64,000 bases of DNA from Dryomyza anilis (Eukaryota; Arthropoda; Insecta; Diptera; Dryomyzidae): the NCBI GenBank assembly GCA_951804985.1, contig OX638132.1, forward strand, positions 85,502,696-85,566,695. Direction: 5' to 3'. Position 1 is the stretch's first letter. Each line of letters starts with the position of its first letter. Under the pieces are notes generated by a model, which saw only the letters and a list, made by a program, of their open reading frames with translations, made no database searches and was not told where the DNA came from. Shown piece after piece: positions 33,207 through 44,469 of the stretch. The translations under genes and the position numbers were made by a program.

Positions 33207-33840
33207 TTTGTTTGTTGCGTTGTTTTTTTGTCTGCTATTTTTTGGGTTATATTTTAATTATGTTGCAACATAAATAATTCACGCATATATTGCTCATATT
33301 TGTTATAAATCATAAATGATTTTGTTGCTTTAATATTTATGCATATATAATTTTTTTTTATGAAAACATTTAATTATATTATGCAACATAACGAGCCATT
33401 GTTATGTGAATTTGAGTATTTAGCACTTTTTTTTGTGTGTGATTATTTTAAATGTTTATAAATTTTGCATAAATCATAAAATTTTGCGAATTTTTATTAA
33501 TTTTTAATTTATTACATATTATAATTGTTGTAGTATTTGAAGTTTTTATTGTTGTTGTTTTATCCTTTGTTGATAATCTGCAATGATAAAATATATTTAA
33601 TTAATATTTTTTGTTAATTAGAATATATGAACATAATTATGTTTTTTTTATGTAATTGATTTATGATATTTTAATAAAGCCGATTATTAGGTTAAACGTG
33701 CTTTTGATTTCAAAAACACAATTATAAAATAAAATTAATAATTAAAAACCAGTCGCAACTGAGCATTGTTGGAATTTAAAAATTTCAAATGGAAATATAT
33801 AAAAATAATAAAATAGACGGCGATTTTCTCTTGTAAAACA
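33207..33840 (-). other. Putative 5' UTR and upstream flank of the exon
   Basis: The bases just upstream of the ATG on the minus strand (AACAACGCAACAAACAAA) look like a fly 5' UTR leader. Beyond that is very AT-rich DNA with no clear promoter or acceptor. The transcription start is not identifiable. Confidence 0.35.
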
Positions 33841-34328
33841 TCAGTTTGAAAATGGCTTCTTAACAGCTTTGGTTATTCTAAAGATATTTGTTTTTTTATA
33901 CGCCGTAGTTCAAATTCATACATTTTTTTTAAGTAATTCTTGATAAGAAATGCAAAAAGAGATTTTCTTCACAAAACTAAATCGATTACATTAATACTAA
34001 TGTTTTTATTTTAGTCTATAGTTAAAATAATATAAACTCTCTTAGTAGTCTTAAAACTAATGAAAAAAATAATTAATATGTTTAAGTTTTGTATATTTAA
34101 ATTAGAATTTAATATCATAACAATAAAACAGCTCTATAACGGTTCGACAGTAATTTGTGGTTTTTATCCTCTTATAATTCAAGTAATTTAAATTGGAATC
34201 CATAAAAATAATAAAAATCTTCGGTTATTTATTTGCTTTTATATAAAAATGCAGTTAAAGTATAACAATATAAAACATAAACGGCTCTATTAAGGTTCCA
34301 CAACCAGTGAGTTTTCTTCTATGATATA

Positions 34329-34942
34329 AAGGGTTTTTCAACAAGGACGCTATAAAAGTAGAGTGACAGGGACAGCAAACGACGCCATATTTCTTGCCGC
34401 TCTTTTGACATTTCTCTGCAGTAAGGTTTGCCTTTTCAATAAGAGCGCCACAAAAGTTTTTTTTCACGGTTTTTCAACAGGGACCCTACAAAAGTAGAGC
34501 GACAGGAACAGCAAACGACGCTATATTTCTTGCCGTTCTTTTGACATTTCTCTGCAGTAAGGTTTGCCATTTCACGGTGGAAAGATATATGAATTCGAAT
34601 TTCGGTAGTAAATTTTAATAATTTCGACTCGTTGTTGGCTCGTATATCTTTCCATCAAGAAATGGCAAATCTTACTGCAGAGAAATGTCAAAAGAACGGT
34701 AAGAAATATAGCGTCGTTTGCTGTCCCTGTCGCTCTACTTTTGTAGCGTCCCTGTTGAAAAACCGTGAAAAAAAACTTTTGTAGCGCTCTTATTGAAATG
34801 GCAAACCTTACTGCAGAGAAATGTCAAAAGAGCGGCAAGAAATATAGCGTCGTTGGCTGTCACTGTCGCTCTACTTTTGTAGCGTCCCTTTTGAAAAACC
34901 GTGAAAAAAAAACTTTTGTAGCGCTCTTATTGAAAAACCCTT
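34329..34942. mobile_element. Foldback MITE of the DD41D mariner, copy 3 (nested ends)
   Basis: A 614-bp near-palindrome flanked by TA, with ends AAGGGTTTTTCAACAAGG and TTATTGAAAAACCCTT. Each arm contains the terminal sequence more than once in series: 5'-type repeat plus leader to GGTTTGCC, then a 3'-type repeat, then 5'-type repeat plus leader again, then the transposase start. It looks like a MITE that acquired a second set of ends around the first. It inserted into the ~150-bp satellite. Confidence 0.85.
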
Positions 34943-35156
34943 TAGTTAGAAAGCGAAATATTTAGTTAGTATTATCTAGAAATAATTAAAGTATTCTGTT
35001 ATTTGTTTTTGTAAAAAATGTATTTAGTATTTAATAAAACGGCTACATTGCGGTTCCATTTGAACTAATATATGTTTTTCTTTATTGTTATAAATCGAGA
35101 AAATTCACTGAGAAATGCTTAAATATTATAAAATATCTTCTGTTATTCAATATCTT

Positions 35157-35916
35157 CTGTATTAAAATTTTCTCTGACAGCCAAGCTGCCATTAGAGCTT
35201 TATCCACGGACAAGGTGAAATCCAGAGTGTTTCTACAATGTAAAGAGGCCCTTGCGGATCTCTTACTTGTTAGCACTGTGGACATTATCTGGGTCCCAGG
35301 ACTCTGTAGCATTGAGGGGAACAAAATAGCCGACGAATTGGCGAGAAATGGATCAGAAATGAACACTATCTCAGTCATAACCGGCAGACCTTTCCAATTT
35401 CGAAAAAACGAGATGAGCTTATCGGCTGATCGACTTCACAAAAAATCATGGGAAGAACCGAGCGTGGGCCAAGCAACTAAATGGCTATGGGGCCCCCCGA
35501 ACAAATCCAAAACAAACAAAATTTTAACGCTTAATAAAAAGGAGTTAAAACAATACACAGGCATCCTCACGGGCCATAATGAGCTAAGAGGTCATCTTTT
35601 CAAATTGGGAAGAGTCGACTCTTACCTCTGCAAGGCCTGTGAGGAAGAGACAGAGACGCTTGAACACTACTTGTGTCACTGCCCGGCATTTGCCAGACTT
35701 AGATTCATCCACTTTGGAGCTCCGCTTATTTCATCATTGAAACAACTGGGAAGCTTGGAAGTACTAAGAAAATTTGTCAAATCCACTGAATTTCTAAACT
35801 CCACTGAGTAGCATAACAGCTACAACATATTACAGACGACTCCGAGGGGTCACAACGGGCCTACTTTATGGCCTAGGTGTACTCTGCGCGATGCACAGAA
35901 GGGTTTTTCCCCCCTC

Positions 35917-35947
<31 letters not shown>
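35157..35947 (+). mobile_element. 5'-truncated non-LTR retrotransposon (LINE)
   Basis: Contains only the 3' end of the second ORF (RNase H and C-terminal zinc motif), a ~100-bp 3' UTR with CCGAGGGGTCACAACGGGCC, and a (CAAT)n tail of about eight units at 35,918-35,947. 5' truncation and a microsatellite-like tail indicate target-primed reverse transcription. RNase H placement suggests the I/LOA/R1 superclade. A truncated MITE abuts its 3' end. I see no clear target duplication. Confidence 0.85.
35160..35811 (+). pseudogene. LINE ORF2 fragment: RNase H and C-terminal CCHC
   Basis: An open frame of about 217 codons, entering without a start. RNase H shows at its beginning (IFSDSQAAIRAL, carrying one acidic active-site residue) and about 40 codons later (IIWVPG...EGNKIADELAR). 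The usual His after WVPG is Leu here and the usual Glu after GN is Lys, so the nuclease may be weak or dead; the following Asp is kept. Near the C-terminus lies C-x2-C-x8-H-x4-C (LCKACEEETETLEHYLCHC). The frame ends normally with TAG at 35,809-35,811. It is a dead-on-arrival fragment lacking endonuclease and reverse transcriptase. Confidence 0.88.
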
Positions 35948-35954
35948 GATTATA

Positions 35955-36020
35955 TTATTAAATCAATAATTGTCCTATTGACCAATTATAATGGGATTTG
36001 AGGGAATTTTTTTCTGGGTG
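35955..36020 (-). mobile_element. TA-type MITE, family M, truncated copy
   Basis: AATCAATAATTGTCCTATTG through AATGGGATTTGAGGG to the TIR TTTTTTTCTGGGTG, followed by TA. Only one end is present; the other half is missing at the LINE junction. Confidence 0.8.
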
Positions 36021-36900
36021 TAGTTAAAAAATAATAAATTAATTTAAATATTTCAAAAATAAATATTTGGTTATTTTATTTTATTAAAATGAATTTAAAA
36101 TTTAGCTTTATTGCGGTTGCATTTAAACTAGTGACTTTTTTTATATTATTTAGGAATAATTTGAGTAATTAAATATGAAATAACTAAAAAAAAATATTTA
36201 AAAATCTTCTGTTATATACAGAATGAGAAATTCAGTAAGAATTGTCTAAAATAATATTGAAACTTTTCTCTGATTTGCTTTTGTAGAAACGTAGAACCTC
36301 GAAACTAAAACGGCTCTATAGTGGTTCTATTTAGTACATTTGTCTTTACTTATTCTATAGTGTAAAATCAGTTAGAAAAACATTAAAATTACAAGAAAAA
36401 AATGATGTTATTTGCTGTTGTATAATTTCAGTTATATGGTGGCTCTACAAAACTGAAACGGCTCCATTGCGGTTTCATTATAATTCTTTTTTTTTCTTAT
36501 ATTTTATAGTTGTAATTCGGCGAATTCTGTTGAAACAATTAAAATATGTTATTATTTGTTTTATTTTTATTTCAAAAAGACAGTTAGAGTTTAACTCTGC
36601 CAAACTAAAATAGCTATATTGTGTTTCCAATACAAATACTGTTTTTTTTTTCTAAAATTCAGTTAGAAACGTCTATAAATCGTTTGTTATATGCTTTAGT
36701 AAAAATGTAATTAGCATTATGCTCCACAAAACTTAATCAGCTCTATTAGGGCTTTATTAAAACTAGTGGTTGCTTCCACTTTATAATTATAAAACGAAGA
36801 GTTTAGTTAAAAATCCACTTTTTTATAACATTTTTTTATAGCTTTCGGTCCACTAAATCAAAACGGCTCTATAGTGGCTTTAGTGTATTTTACCGCAATT

Positions 36901-38324
36901 TGCATGTACTATGTGAATATTATATGTCTCAATACCATAATCGATAATTTTTCTACTCTTCTAAAAGCATTTTACCGTCGATTTCTGAAAATCCGATCTT
37001 TCAATTTCGTTTCTCCTAAAAACAAATTCTAACTAAAATTTTCTAAATATTTTTAATTTCTAAATCATTTTAAAATATAACCTGTAAAAATATTTACCAC
37101 ATGTATCAAGGATACTTCAAGCATAATAAGCATATTTCAAAGATTAAAAACTCCCAGTGCTGCAGTTTGCAACCACACCAAAATACCAAGCATATCAGAC
37201 AAAAAATTCCTGACGCATCAAAAAACATAAAAAAAAAAACTTTTTGCTAAAATTTCCTTAGGAAAAATCATCAAGAGCCAAAGCAAAAGGAACACACACA
37301 AAAAATTTTATAGAAACATAAAATGAAAAATAAAAAAAACTCGTGACAAATGACAGCAGCAGCACCACCAAATGTTGTTGTTGGTGGTGCGCAGTTTTCG
37401 TTCGTTGGCGCTGATGATGTTGACGGCCATGCTGACGTTTAAAGTGACAGCCAGGCAACGTGTTACTCGTGTAATGCGTCTCAAGTGTGCTTTTGAGGTT
37501 GTGCGGAAAAAAGATTTCATTTCAGGCATATAGCACGGTAAGCAAAAAATAAAATATATAATAATAAAAAATTAAATAAAGCTGTAAATAAAATAAAATA
37601 AAATAATTCACATTAATATAGTGACCAAATAAACAATTTGTTTAAGTCTTAATAAAAAAATGTAAAATATTTTATATTTTTCAAGTTAATAATCAATCAA
37701 AAAGAAACTTTAAGGCGTATTTCATTTTTCATCGAAATTCAAATATTTGAAAATAAAAATTTATTAAATTTGTTGAAATAACTTTATTTTTCACCAAAAT
37801 CAAAATTATATGTCGTGCTAAAACCGAGACGAAATTTGGACAGGGATGAACATATTGCACTCCTTTTTGGAACGAACAAGAATATGTCGACTTCTTTTCA
37901 ACGTGTGAGGCTTGAAATATATGCACAATTTGTATATATTATTTAATAAAAGAGTTATAAACAACGATTTTAATGTATGAATTTGGAATGTGCAAAAAGG
38001 ACCTTTTCAAAGTTTGAAAAAAAGTGATTGGTCCGAAAAAAGCAATCTTTTCAAAAGCATATCTACAATATCAACTTAATTTAGCTGGACAAAGCTGTGC
38101 TCGTAAATTTATGCCATGACCAAAAATAAAATATTTGGCAGATTACTGGCAGAAAATCGACAGATTACTTTCAATTTGTTCAGTTTTGCATTTGTTTTAA
38201 TTTCTCGATATCATTTTTAAATCATTTAAAAAGTAATTTTTAAAGAATATTTCGGGCATATTTTCGGAAAACAATTGGAATATTCTGGAGAGTGTATTTA
38301 CCGATATATTCTTTTTAAACTTGT
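36901..38324. other. AT-rich DNA with one small island
   Basis: 37,255-37,540 is less AT-rich (GCAGCAGCACCACC, GTTGACGGCCATGCTGACG) and may be unique host DNA. 38,070-38,310 shares ATTTGGCAGATTACTGGCAG and TTTCGGGCATATTTTCGG with the repeat cluster at 61.5-63.4 kb. No gene recognised. Confidence 0.45.
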
Positions 38325-39880
38325 TAAAGGTCCGCTTCTCGGCTTTCTTCTGCAATTCCTATATTATCTCAGGTAAAGTCAAAATATTGATTTTCATTGC
38401 TTTGTGGCCACGATTTCAGCTTTTTATTGGCTAAACCAATTAAATAATTCATATAACAGCATATTTTAACTAATATTACAAAATTGCTTAAATCATGATT
38501 CCCACTTTACCGCAGAATTGTTTCCTACTTTACCACAGAAACTGTTTACCGCATTACTCAAGGAAGTGTTTCCCACTTTAGCCTAGAAAGGATTTCCCAC
38601 TTTACCCTAGAAAGTATTTTCCACATTACCCCAGAAAGTGTTTCCCACTTTACCTAAGAAATTATTTCCCACTTTACCCCAGAAAGTATTTTCCACATTA
38701 CCCCAGAAAGTATTTCCAGTTTACCCCAGAAAGAGTTTCCCACTTTATCCCAGAAAGTATTTCCCACTTTACCCCAGAAAGTGTTTTCCACTTTACCCCA
38801 GAAAGTGTTTCCACTTTAACCCAGAAAGTGTTTCCCACTTTATCCCAGAAAGTGTTTTCCACTTTACCCCAGAAAGTGTTTCCACTTTACCACAGAAAGT
38901 GTTTCCCACTTTATCCCAGAAAGTGTTTCCCACTTCACCCAAGAAAGTATTTCTCACTTTACCCCAGAAAGTATTTTCCACATTACCACAGAAAGTATTT
39001 CAACTTTACCCCAGAAAGTGTTTCCCACTTTATCCCAGAAAGTATTTTCCACTTTACCCCAGAAAGTGTTTTCCACTTTACCCCAGAAAGTGTTTCCACT
39101 TTACCACAGAAAGTGTTTCCCACTTTATCCCAGAAAGTGTTTCCCACTTTACCCAAGAAAGTATTTCCCACTTTACCCCAGAAAGTATTTCCCACATTAC
39201 CCCAGAAAGTGTTTTCCACTTTACCCCATAAAGTGTTTTCCACTTTACCCCAGAAAGTGTTTCCCACTTTATCCCAGAAAGTATTTCCCACTTTATCCCA
39301 GAATGTATTTCCCACTTTACCCAAAAAAGTGTTTCCCATTTTACCCCAGAAAGTGTTTCCCACTTTACCCCAGAAAGTATTTCTCACTTTATCCCAGAAA
39401 GTATTTCCCACTTTACCCCAGAAAGTAGAAAGTATTTTCCACTTTACCCCAGAAAGTGTTTCCCACTTTATCCCAGAAAATGTTTCCCACTTTATCCCAG
39501 AAAGTATTTCCCACTTTACCCCAAAATGTATTTCCCTCTTTACCCCAATATCGCAATTTTCACATAACTTAGCACTATTTAAGCAATGTTGAAATATTTG
39601 CAGAACTCGTTTGTATTTCAAAAGATTTAGAATATATGATCATTTTAAACATTTCGTCTTAATTGAAAAGGATTAAAATTCTCACTTTTTAATAGCAGAC
39701 AGCACTCTATAAAACTTTCAAAAACACTTTTTTCACTTGTTCTCGAAATACAATAGAAAAGTATTAATTAGCCATATTAAGAAGCATTTGACAGCTGTTT
39801 TTATTTTTAAAGTGCAAAAAATATCAAAAAATTACAATTTATTACATTGTCGCATGTTCCACTTTACCCTAGGTTCACCA
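38325..39880. mobile_element. Unclassified element carrying a 24-bp minisatellite, copy 2
   Basis: Second copy of the element at 23,715-25,290, with the same flanks on both sides of the array. It ends CCCTAGGTTCACC at about 39,876. The minus-strand coding-like relic at the left reads NRGHKAMKINIL and ELQKKAEKR (about 38,345-38,410) with one in-frame stop. Agreement of two diverged copies at the amino-acid level in the same frame suggests the ancestor encoded protein here. Confidence 0.6.
38500..39545. repeat. 24-bp minisatellite array 2
   Basis: About 43 units of the same 24-bp repeat as array 1, somewhat more homogeneous. It stays open for up to 254 codons on plus (38,828-39,592) and 212 on minus; both are repeat artefacts. 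Some units carry ATT or TTC in place of TTT, and 38,650 and 39,424 show unit-boundary breaks. Confidence 0.95.
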
Positions 39881-41034
39881 ATTTTTTGGCAATTTTGTCA
39901 TTCCCAAAAGTTAAAAGATTTTCTGCATTTGATATATGATATATAAATAAAAGTTTTATATACATAATGTCGAATAATTACTTGATATTAATTTGATATT
40001 GCAAAACAAATTATCATTCATGTTTTAAATTACATTATTATCAAATTGAAACTGATAGCCACTTCAGTGACTTAAGAAATTAATATAAAAATATAAGTTC
40101 GATAAATTATGTTTAAATTAAAATAAACTTTGGATTTAACCAAAGAAATCCAGACCATTTTTCGATGATTTACGATGATTATAGGACCAATCATGGTCGG
40201 GTTTGCAAAAATACACTGATCAATTCATAATTATGGTCCTGACACAATTTTTACAAGGGATATTATACTAACCTGTAAAGGTTAATAACACCTTATATTA
40301 AATGTACTCGTCTATTGGGTATAGACGAATTTCTTTTTGTCTGTCAGTTGAGATGACTCTGTCTGCCTGTCATATATATATATATATATATGTCCGTCTG
40401 TTAGGCGTGCTCAAGTATGTCGCATGCAGTTTAAAGGATGCTTTCGCGTTTTGCCTGATTTTCTGCAACCAAATCCTCGCAAATACTTTAAGTCTGCCCT
40501 AAGGTAATGCTGCAGCAGCAGCTGTTTAAGCAGTTTAAGGTGATGGCGACGATGTCGTTGGCAGAATAGGACGACGAAGACAACATGTGCGGATTGTTGT
40601 AAATATTGCAGCTCATTGCAATTTGTATTTGTCTTGTGCTGGCAACCATAAAGTTGGCACGATGCAATTTCTCTTTTGCTGTTGTCAGCTGATGCTGTTG
40701 GTGTTTATGTTGCATGTGGCAGGAGAACAGCAACAACAGAATAAAAAATATCAACAGCATAAGCGAGAAACAAACACATTTAATCATCATTAAATTTCTT
40801 TATGTGTGCATTTCGTAACGTAAACGTTTCGTAAAAAGCATTTCTTGTTGTAGGTTGTAATGTCATCAGCAGCATCATCATTAACTTTAACAGTATCATC
40901 ATTATTAGCAACAACATTATTATCAACAACATCATCATTTGCATAAAGAACATCAACATTATCAGCACTAAGCCCCAAATGAAATATTCCCAAAAAATAC
41001 AATTTTTGGTATTAAATAGAAGTGCTTATTTATC
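39881..41034. other. Unique-looking DNA with (TA)n and triplet runs
   Basis: A (TA)n run lies at 40,372-40,392, CTGTCTGCCTGTC near 40,355, and CAGCAGCAGCTG near 40,513. ATC/AAC triplet runs fill 40,860-40,945 (open on minus as Met/Leu/Ile or Asp/Asn/Val peptides, artefacts). No exon recognised. Confidence 0.45.
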
Positions 41035-43230
41035 TCTTAAGCAATTCTACCACGAGATAATTCTTCCGCGAGACAATTATTCTTGGGACAAATTCTTTCC
41101 CGTATGATTTTTTTTTTTTTGCGAAACATTGTTTCTTGAAACAATTCTACCACCGTCGACAATTCGTATCAATCATCCACGATACAATTCTTAGACAAGA
41201 CAATTTTTGCTCGAGACAATTCTTCCCATAAACAATTCATTCTCGAGACTAATCTTCCTGAATACTCCTTTCACGATACGATTTTAAAACGAACCATTTG
41301 TTTGATTAGAAATATTTCTGGACAATTCTTAACCGAGGTAATTCGTGCTCGGCACAATTCTTCTACCAGACATTTCTTTCCCGAGAGAATTTTGTCTCAA
41401 CGCAAATCATCCCCCGGATTTTTTTCCAAACAATTTATTTTCGAGACCATTGTCCCGAGAGACATTTACATTTCTTTCCGAGCAATTTCTTCCCGAAAAA
41501 TTTACCCCACTCCAACAATTTATCTACGGATAATATTTTTAAGGACAATTCTTTCGAAATTTAATATTATCATTTGGTGGTTATACCATTTAAATATGGT
41601 AATCTTTAGGATTTCGTTTTAAATCCTTCCCGACAGTTCTTAACCGAGTTAATTCTTCCTCGACACAATTCTTCTCCCAGACATTTCTTTCCTGAGACAA
41701 TTCAACCTCCAAACAATTCATCCCCGGACTTTTTCTCCAAACAATTCATTTCTGAAAGCATTGTTTCCAAAACTGAGCAATTTCTGGCCGAAAAATTTTC
41801 TCTCAAACAGTTTTTCCGGACAATTCGTTCTGGATTATATTTTATCATATGGTGATTATTCCATTTAAATATGGTTATCTTTATAATTTCGTTTTAAATC
41901 CTTCCCGACAATTCTTAACCGAGGCAATTCTTCCACGACACAGTTCTTCCCCGAAACATTTCTTGCTTGTACAATTCTGCCTCTAGACAATTCTTCTCTG
42001 GATTTTTCCCAAATAATTCATTTCCGACAACATTTTTCACGAGACAATTCTTCTTAAACAATTTCTCCTCAAAAAATGTTGGTGGTTATATCATTTAAAT
42101 TTGAAAATAATCTACAGGATTTAGTTTTAAATCCTTCCCGCCTGTTCATAACCGAGTGAATTCTTCCTCGACACAATTCTTTCCCCAGATATTTCTTTTC
42201 TAAGATATGTTTCCCAAATAATTCATTTCCGAGACCATTTTGCCCGAGACAATTCTTCCCGAAAAATTTTCCCTCAAACAGTTTTTCCACGGATAATAAT
42301 TTTCCGGACAATTCGTCCTGGATTATATTTTATCATATGGTGGTTATATGGTTTAAGGAAAGGTTATTTAAATATGGTTATCTTTATGATTTCGTTTTAA
42401 ATCCTTCCCGACAGTTCTTAACCGAGTTAATTCTTCCTCGACACAATTCTTCTCCCAGACATTTCTTTCCTGAGACTATTCAACCTCCAAACAATTCATC
42501 CCCGGACTTTTTCTCCAAACAATTCATTTCTGAGAGCATTGTTTCCAAAACAATTCTTACTGAACAATTTCTCCCCGAAAAATTTTCTCTCAAACAGTTT
42601 TTCCACGGATAATAATTTTCCGGACAAATCGTTCTGGATTATATTTTATCATATGGTGGTTATACCATTTATCTTTATGATTTCGTTTTGAATCCTTCCC
42701 GACAATACTTAACCGAGGCAATTCTCCACGACACAATTCTTCCCCGAAACATTTCTTTCTTGTACAATTCTACCTCTAGACCATTCTTCTCTGGATTTTT
42801 CCCAAATAATTCATTTCCGACAACATTTTTCACGAGACAATTCTTCTTAAACAATTTCTCCTCAAAAAATGTTCCCCCAAACCATTTTTCCAGGGTGGTG
42901 GTTTGGTGTTTATATCATTTAAATAGGTATAGAATCTACAGGATTTCGTTTTTAATCCTTCCCGCCTGTTCATAACCGAGTGAATTCTTCCTCGACACAA
43001 TTCTTTCCCCAGATATTTCTTTTCTCAGATTATTCCGCCTCCAGACAATTCTTCCCCAGATTTGTTTCCCAAATAATTCATTTCCGAGACCATTTTGCCC
43101 GAGACAATTCTTCCCGAAAAATGTTCCATCAAACAATTTTTCCACGGATAATATTTTTCCGTACAATTCTTCCGTAATTTAATTCTCATCATTTGGTGGT
43201 TATTTCATTTAAATATGGTATAAAATAATC
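41035..43230. repeat. Higher-order repeat of GACAATTCTTCCCCGA words
   Basis: Degenerate ~15-bp words (GACAATTCTTCCCCGA, ACAATTCATTTCCGA) are organised in a higher-order unit of about 225-325 bp. Each unit is punctuated by TGGTGGTTATACCATTTAAA and TTCGTTTTAAATCCTTCCCG. Punctuation occurs at about 41,574, 41,856, 42,080, 42,331, 42,654, 42,895 and 43,191. Related words occur in the Helitron at 27,890-28,079 and at 62,680-62,830. Confidence 0.85.
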
Positions 43231-44469
43231 TTTTCTTAAATTCTTTCAATTATTTAGCGCATTTTTTATTTTGTGCTATTTTATTTTTTGGATTTGCAAT
43301 CATTATTCTGAAATTTTGAATGATATTTTCATTTATTTTTATATTTTTTTTATTTTTTATTTTATAATTGCTTTATTGCATTGGGATCTATTTTCTAGAT
43401 TACCAAATATTCATGGTTCTCTATCATCAGCACCAACTCTATCAGCCACTTCATCAACATCACTTGCAGCAGACGCGTTCGTCATTCGCCGGTTACCCCA
43501 ACGGTCATGTAAAACGTCGTCGGTAACGCAAGTCGGTAAGCAAAAGTCAGAGATAACAACAACACCATCATCATCATCATCATCAACAAAAACAGCGCCA
43601 TAAAATGCAGAATAAAAATAATAAAAAAATATATAAACAACAAAAAAAAAACAAACCATCACAAGTTCACTTTTCCTTGAGCGCTTTTCGCATCCTGCGT
43701 ATTTGATGTGTGCAAAACAAAAAAAAAATATTTTATCTAAAAGTCATAGCAAAAAAAAACATACTGCAGATAAGCAGCAAGCATAAAGTAATGTTGAAAA
43801 AGTGAAAAAAGTACGTAATATATGAAAAATATTAATAGGCATATTCATGCTCGTCAGTCTGTCTTGTTTCTCACATTTGTGATGTATCACACTTTATTAT
43901 TTTTGCTGTTGCTTTTAGTCAACACTTTATCTTGGAAAAGATCTGTCTTCGTTGGTCCCACTTTATTATTTTTGTATTTTTTTACTTTACTTCCTGCATT
44001 ATCCTTGCGTTATGCCGTGATGAACGTAAAAAAAGTTGTAGCACATCATTAAATAAATGCTTAGTTGGCTAAAAGCAAACAGTGTGATAAAAGAAGAGCT
44101 AATAAAAAAATAGTTGAATTTTTGTTTTTCAGAAATTCTTCAATTTCATTATGATTGTTAAGTTCTAACAAAAGAGAAGGAACAAATGTCATATTTTCAA
44201 TGATTTGTCGTAAAATGATGTGAGAACCAGAATTGAAATGTGTAATCGATATATTTAGCAAACAAAAGTAAATATGTTATTTGAACATGTACGAACTCTT
44301 GATTAGAATTGTATTTTATTAACTTCTTTCAAATTTTATCAGACAGAATAAAATTAAGTATACCACACAGAAAAAAAAACATTCATTTGATGAATTTATT
44401 TATAAAAATTATGAATTTTTTCGCCAACTACCTGATTCATTATATATATGAACTTATTCATACTATCGA
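43231..44469. other. AT-rich DNA flanking a weak exon candidate
   Basis: Contains ATC/CAT triplets at 43,568-43,590 and AT-rich DNA. Aside from 43,399-43,535, nothing is recognised. Confidence 0.4.
43399..43535 (+). CDS. Weak candidate host exon
   Basis: A distinctly less AT-rich block is preceded by a pyrimidine-rich acceptor (CTATTTTCTAG|AT). Two possible donors follow (CGTCG|GTAACG at 43,523 and AGTCG|GTAAGC at 43,536). One frame is open to the second donor (reads LPNIHGSLSSAPT and on); another is open to the first donor and reads QLYQPLHQHHLQQTR then SFAGYPNGHVKRR, His/Gln-rich as in many fly proteins. No start codon or domain. The minus strand is also open here. It may instead be conserved non-coding DNA. 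Confidence 0.2.

Larger units (their letters stand above)
33840..36900. repeat. Old ~150-bp satellite array, marked by CGGCTCTATAGTGGTT
   Basis: The marker phrase, in variants such as ACGGCTCTATAGTGGTTC, CGGCTACATTGCGGTTCC and ACGGCTCCATTGCGGTTTC, occurs at about 34,129, 34,281, 35,041, 36,103, 36,310, 36,459, 36,610, 36,738 and 36,862. After subtracting the insertions at 34,329-34,942 and 35,157-36,020, the spacing is roughly 125-205 bp, mostly near 150. Units also share TTTATAATTATAAAACG- and ATCTTCTGTTATTTGCTTTTGTA-like words. The array is diverged and inactive. Confidence 0.75.

Noticed and set aside
38828..39592. 254-codon open frame on the plus strand (and a 212-codon frame on minus, 38,983-39,621)
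   Set aside because: Pure consequence of a stop-free 24-bp tandem repeat; open in several frames and both strands, with no start context or non-repeat sequence.
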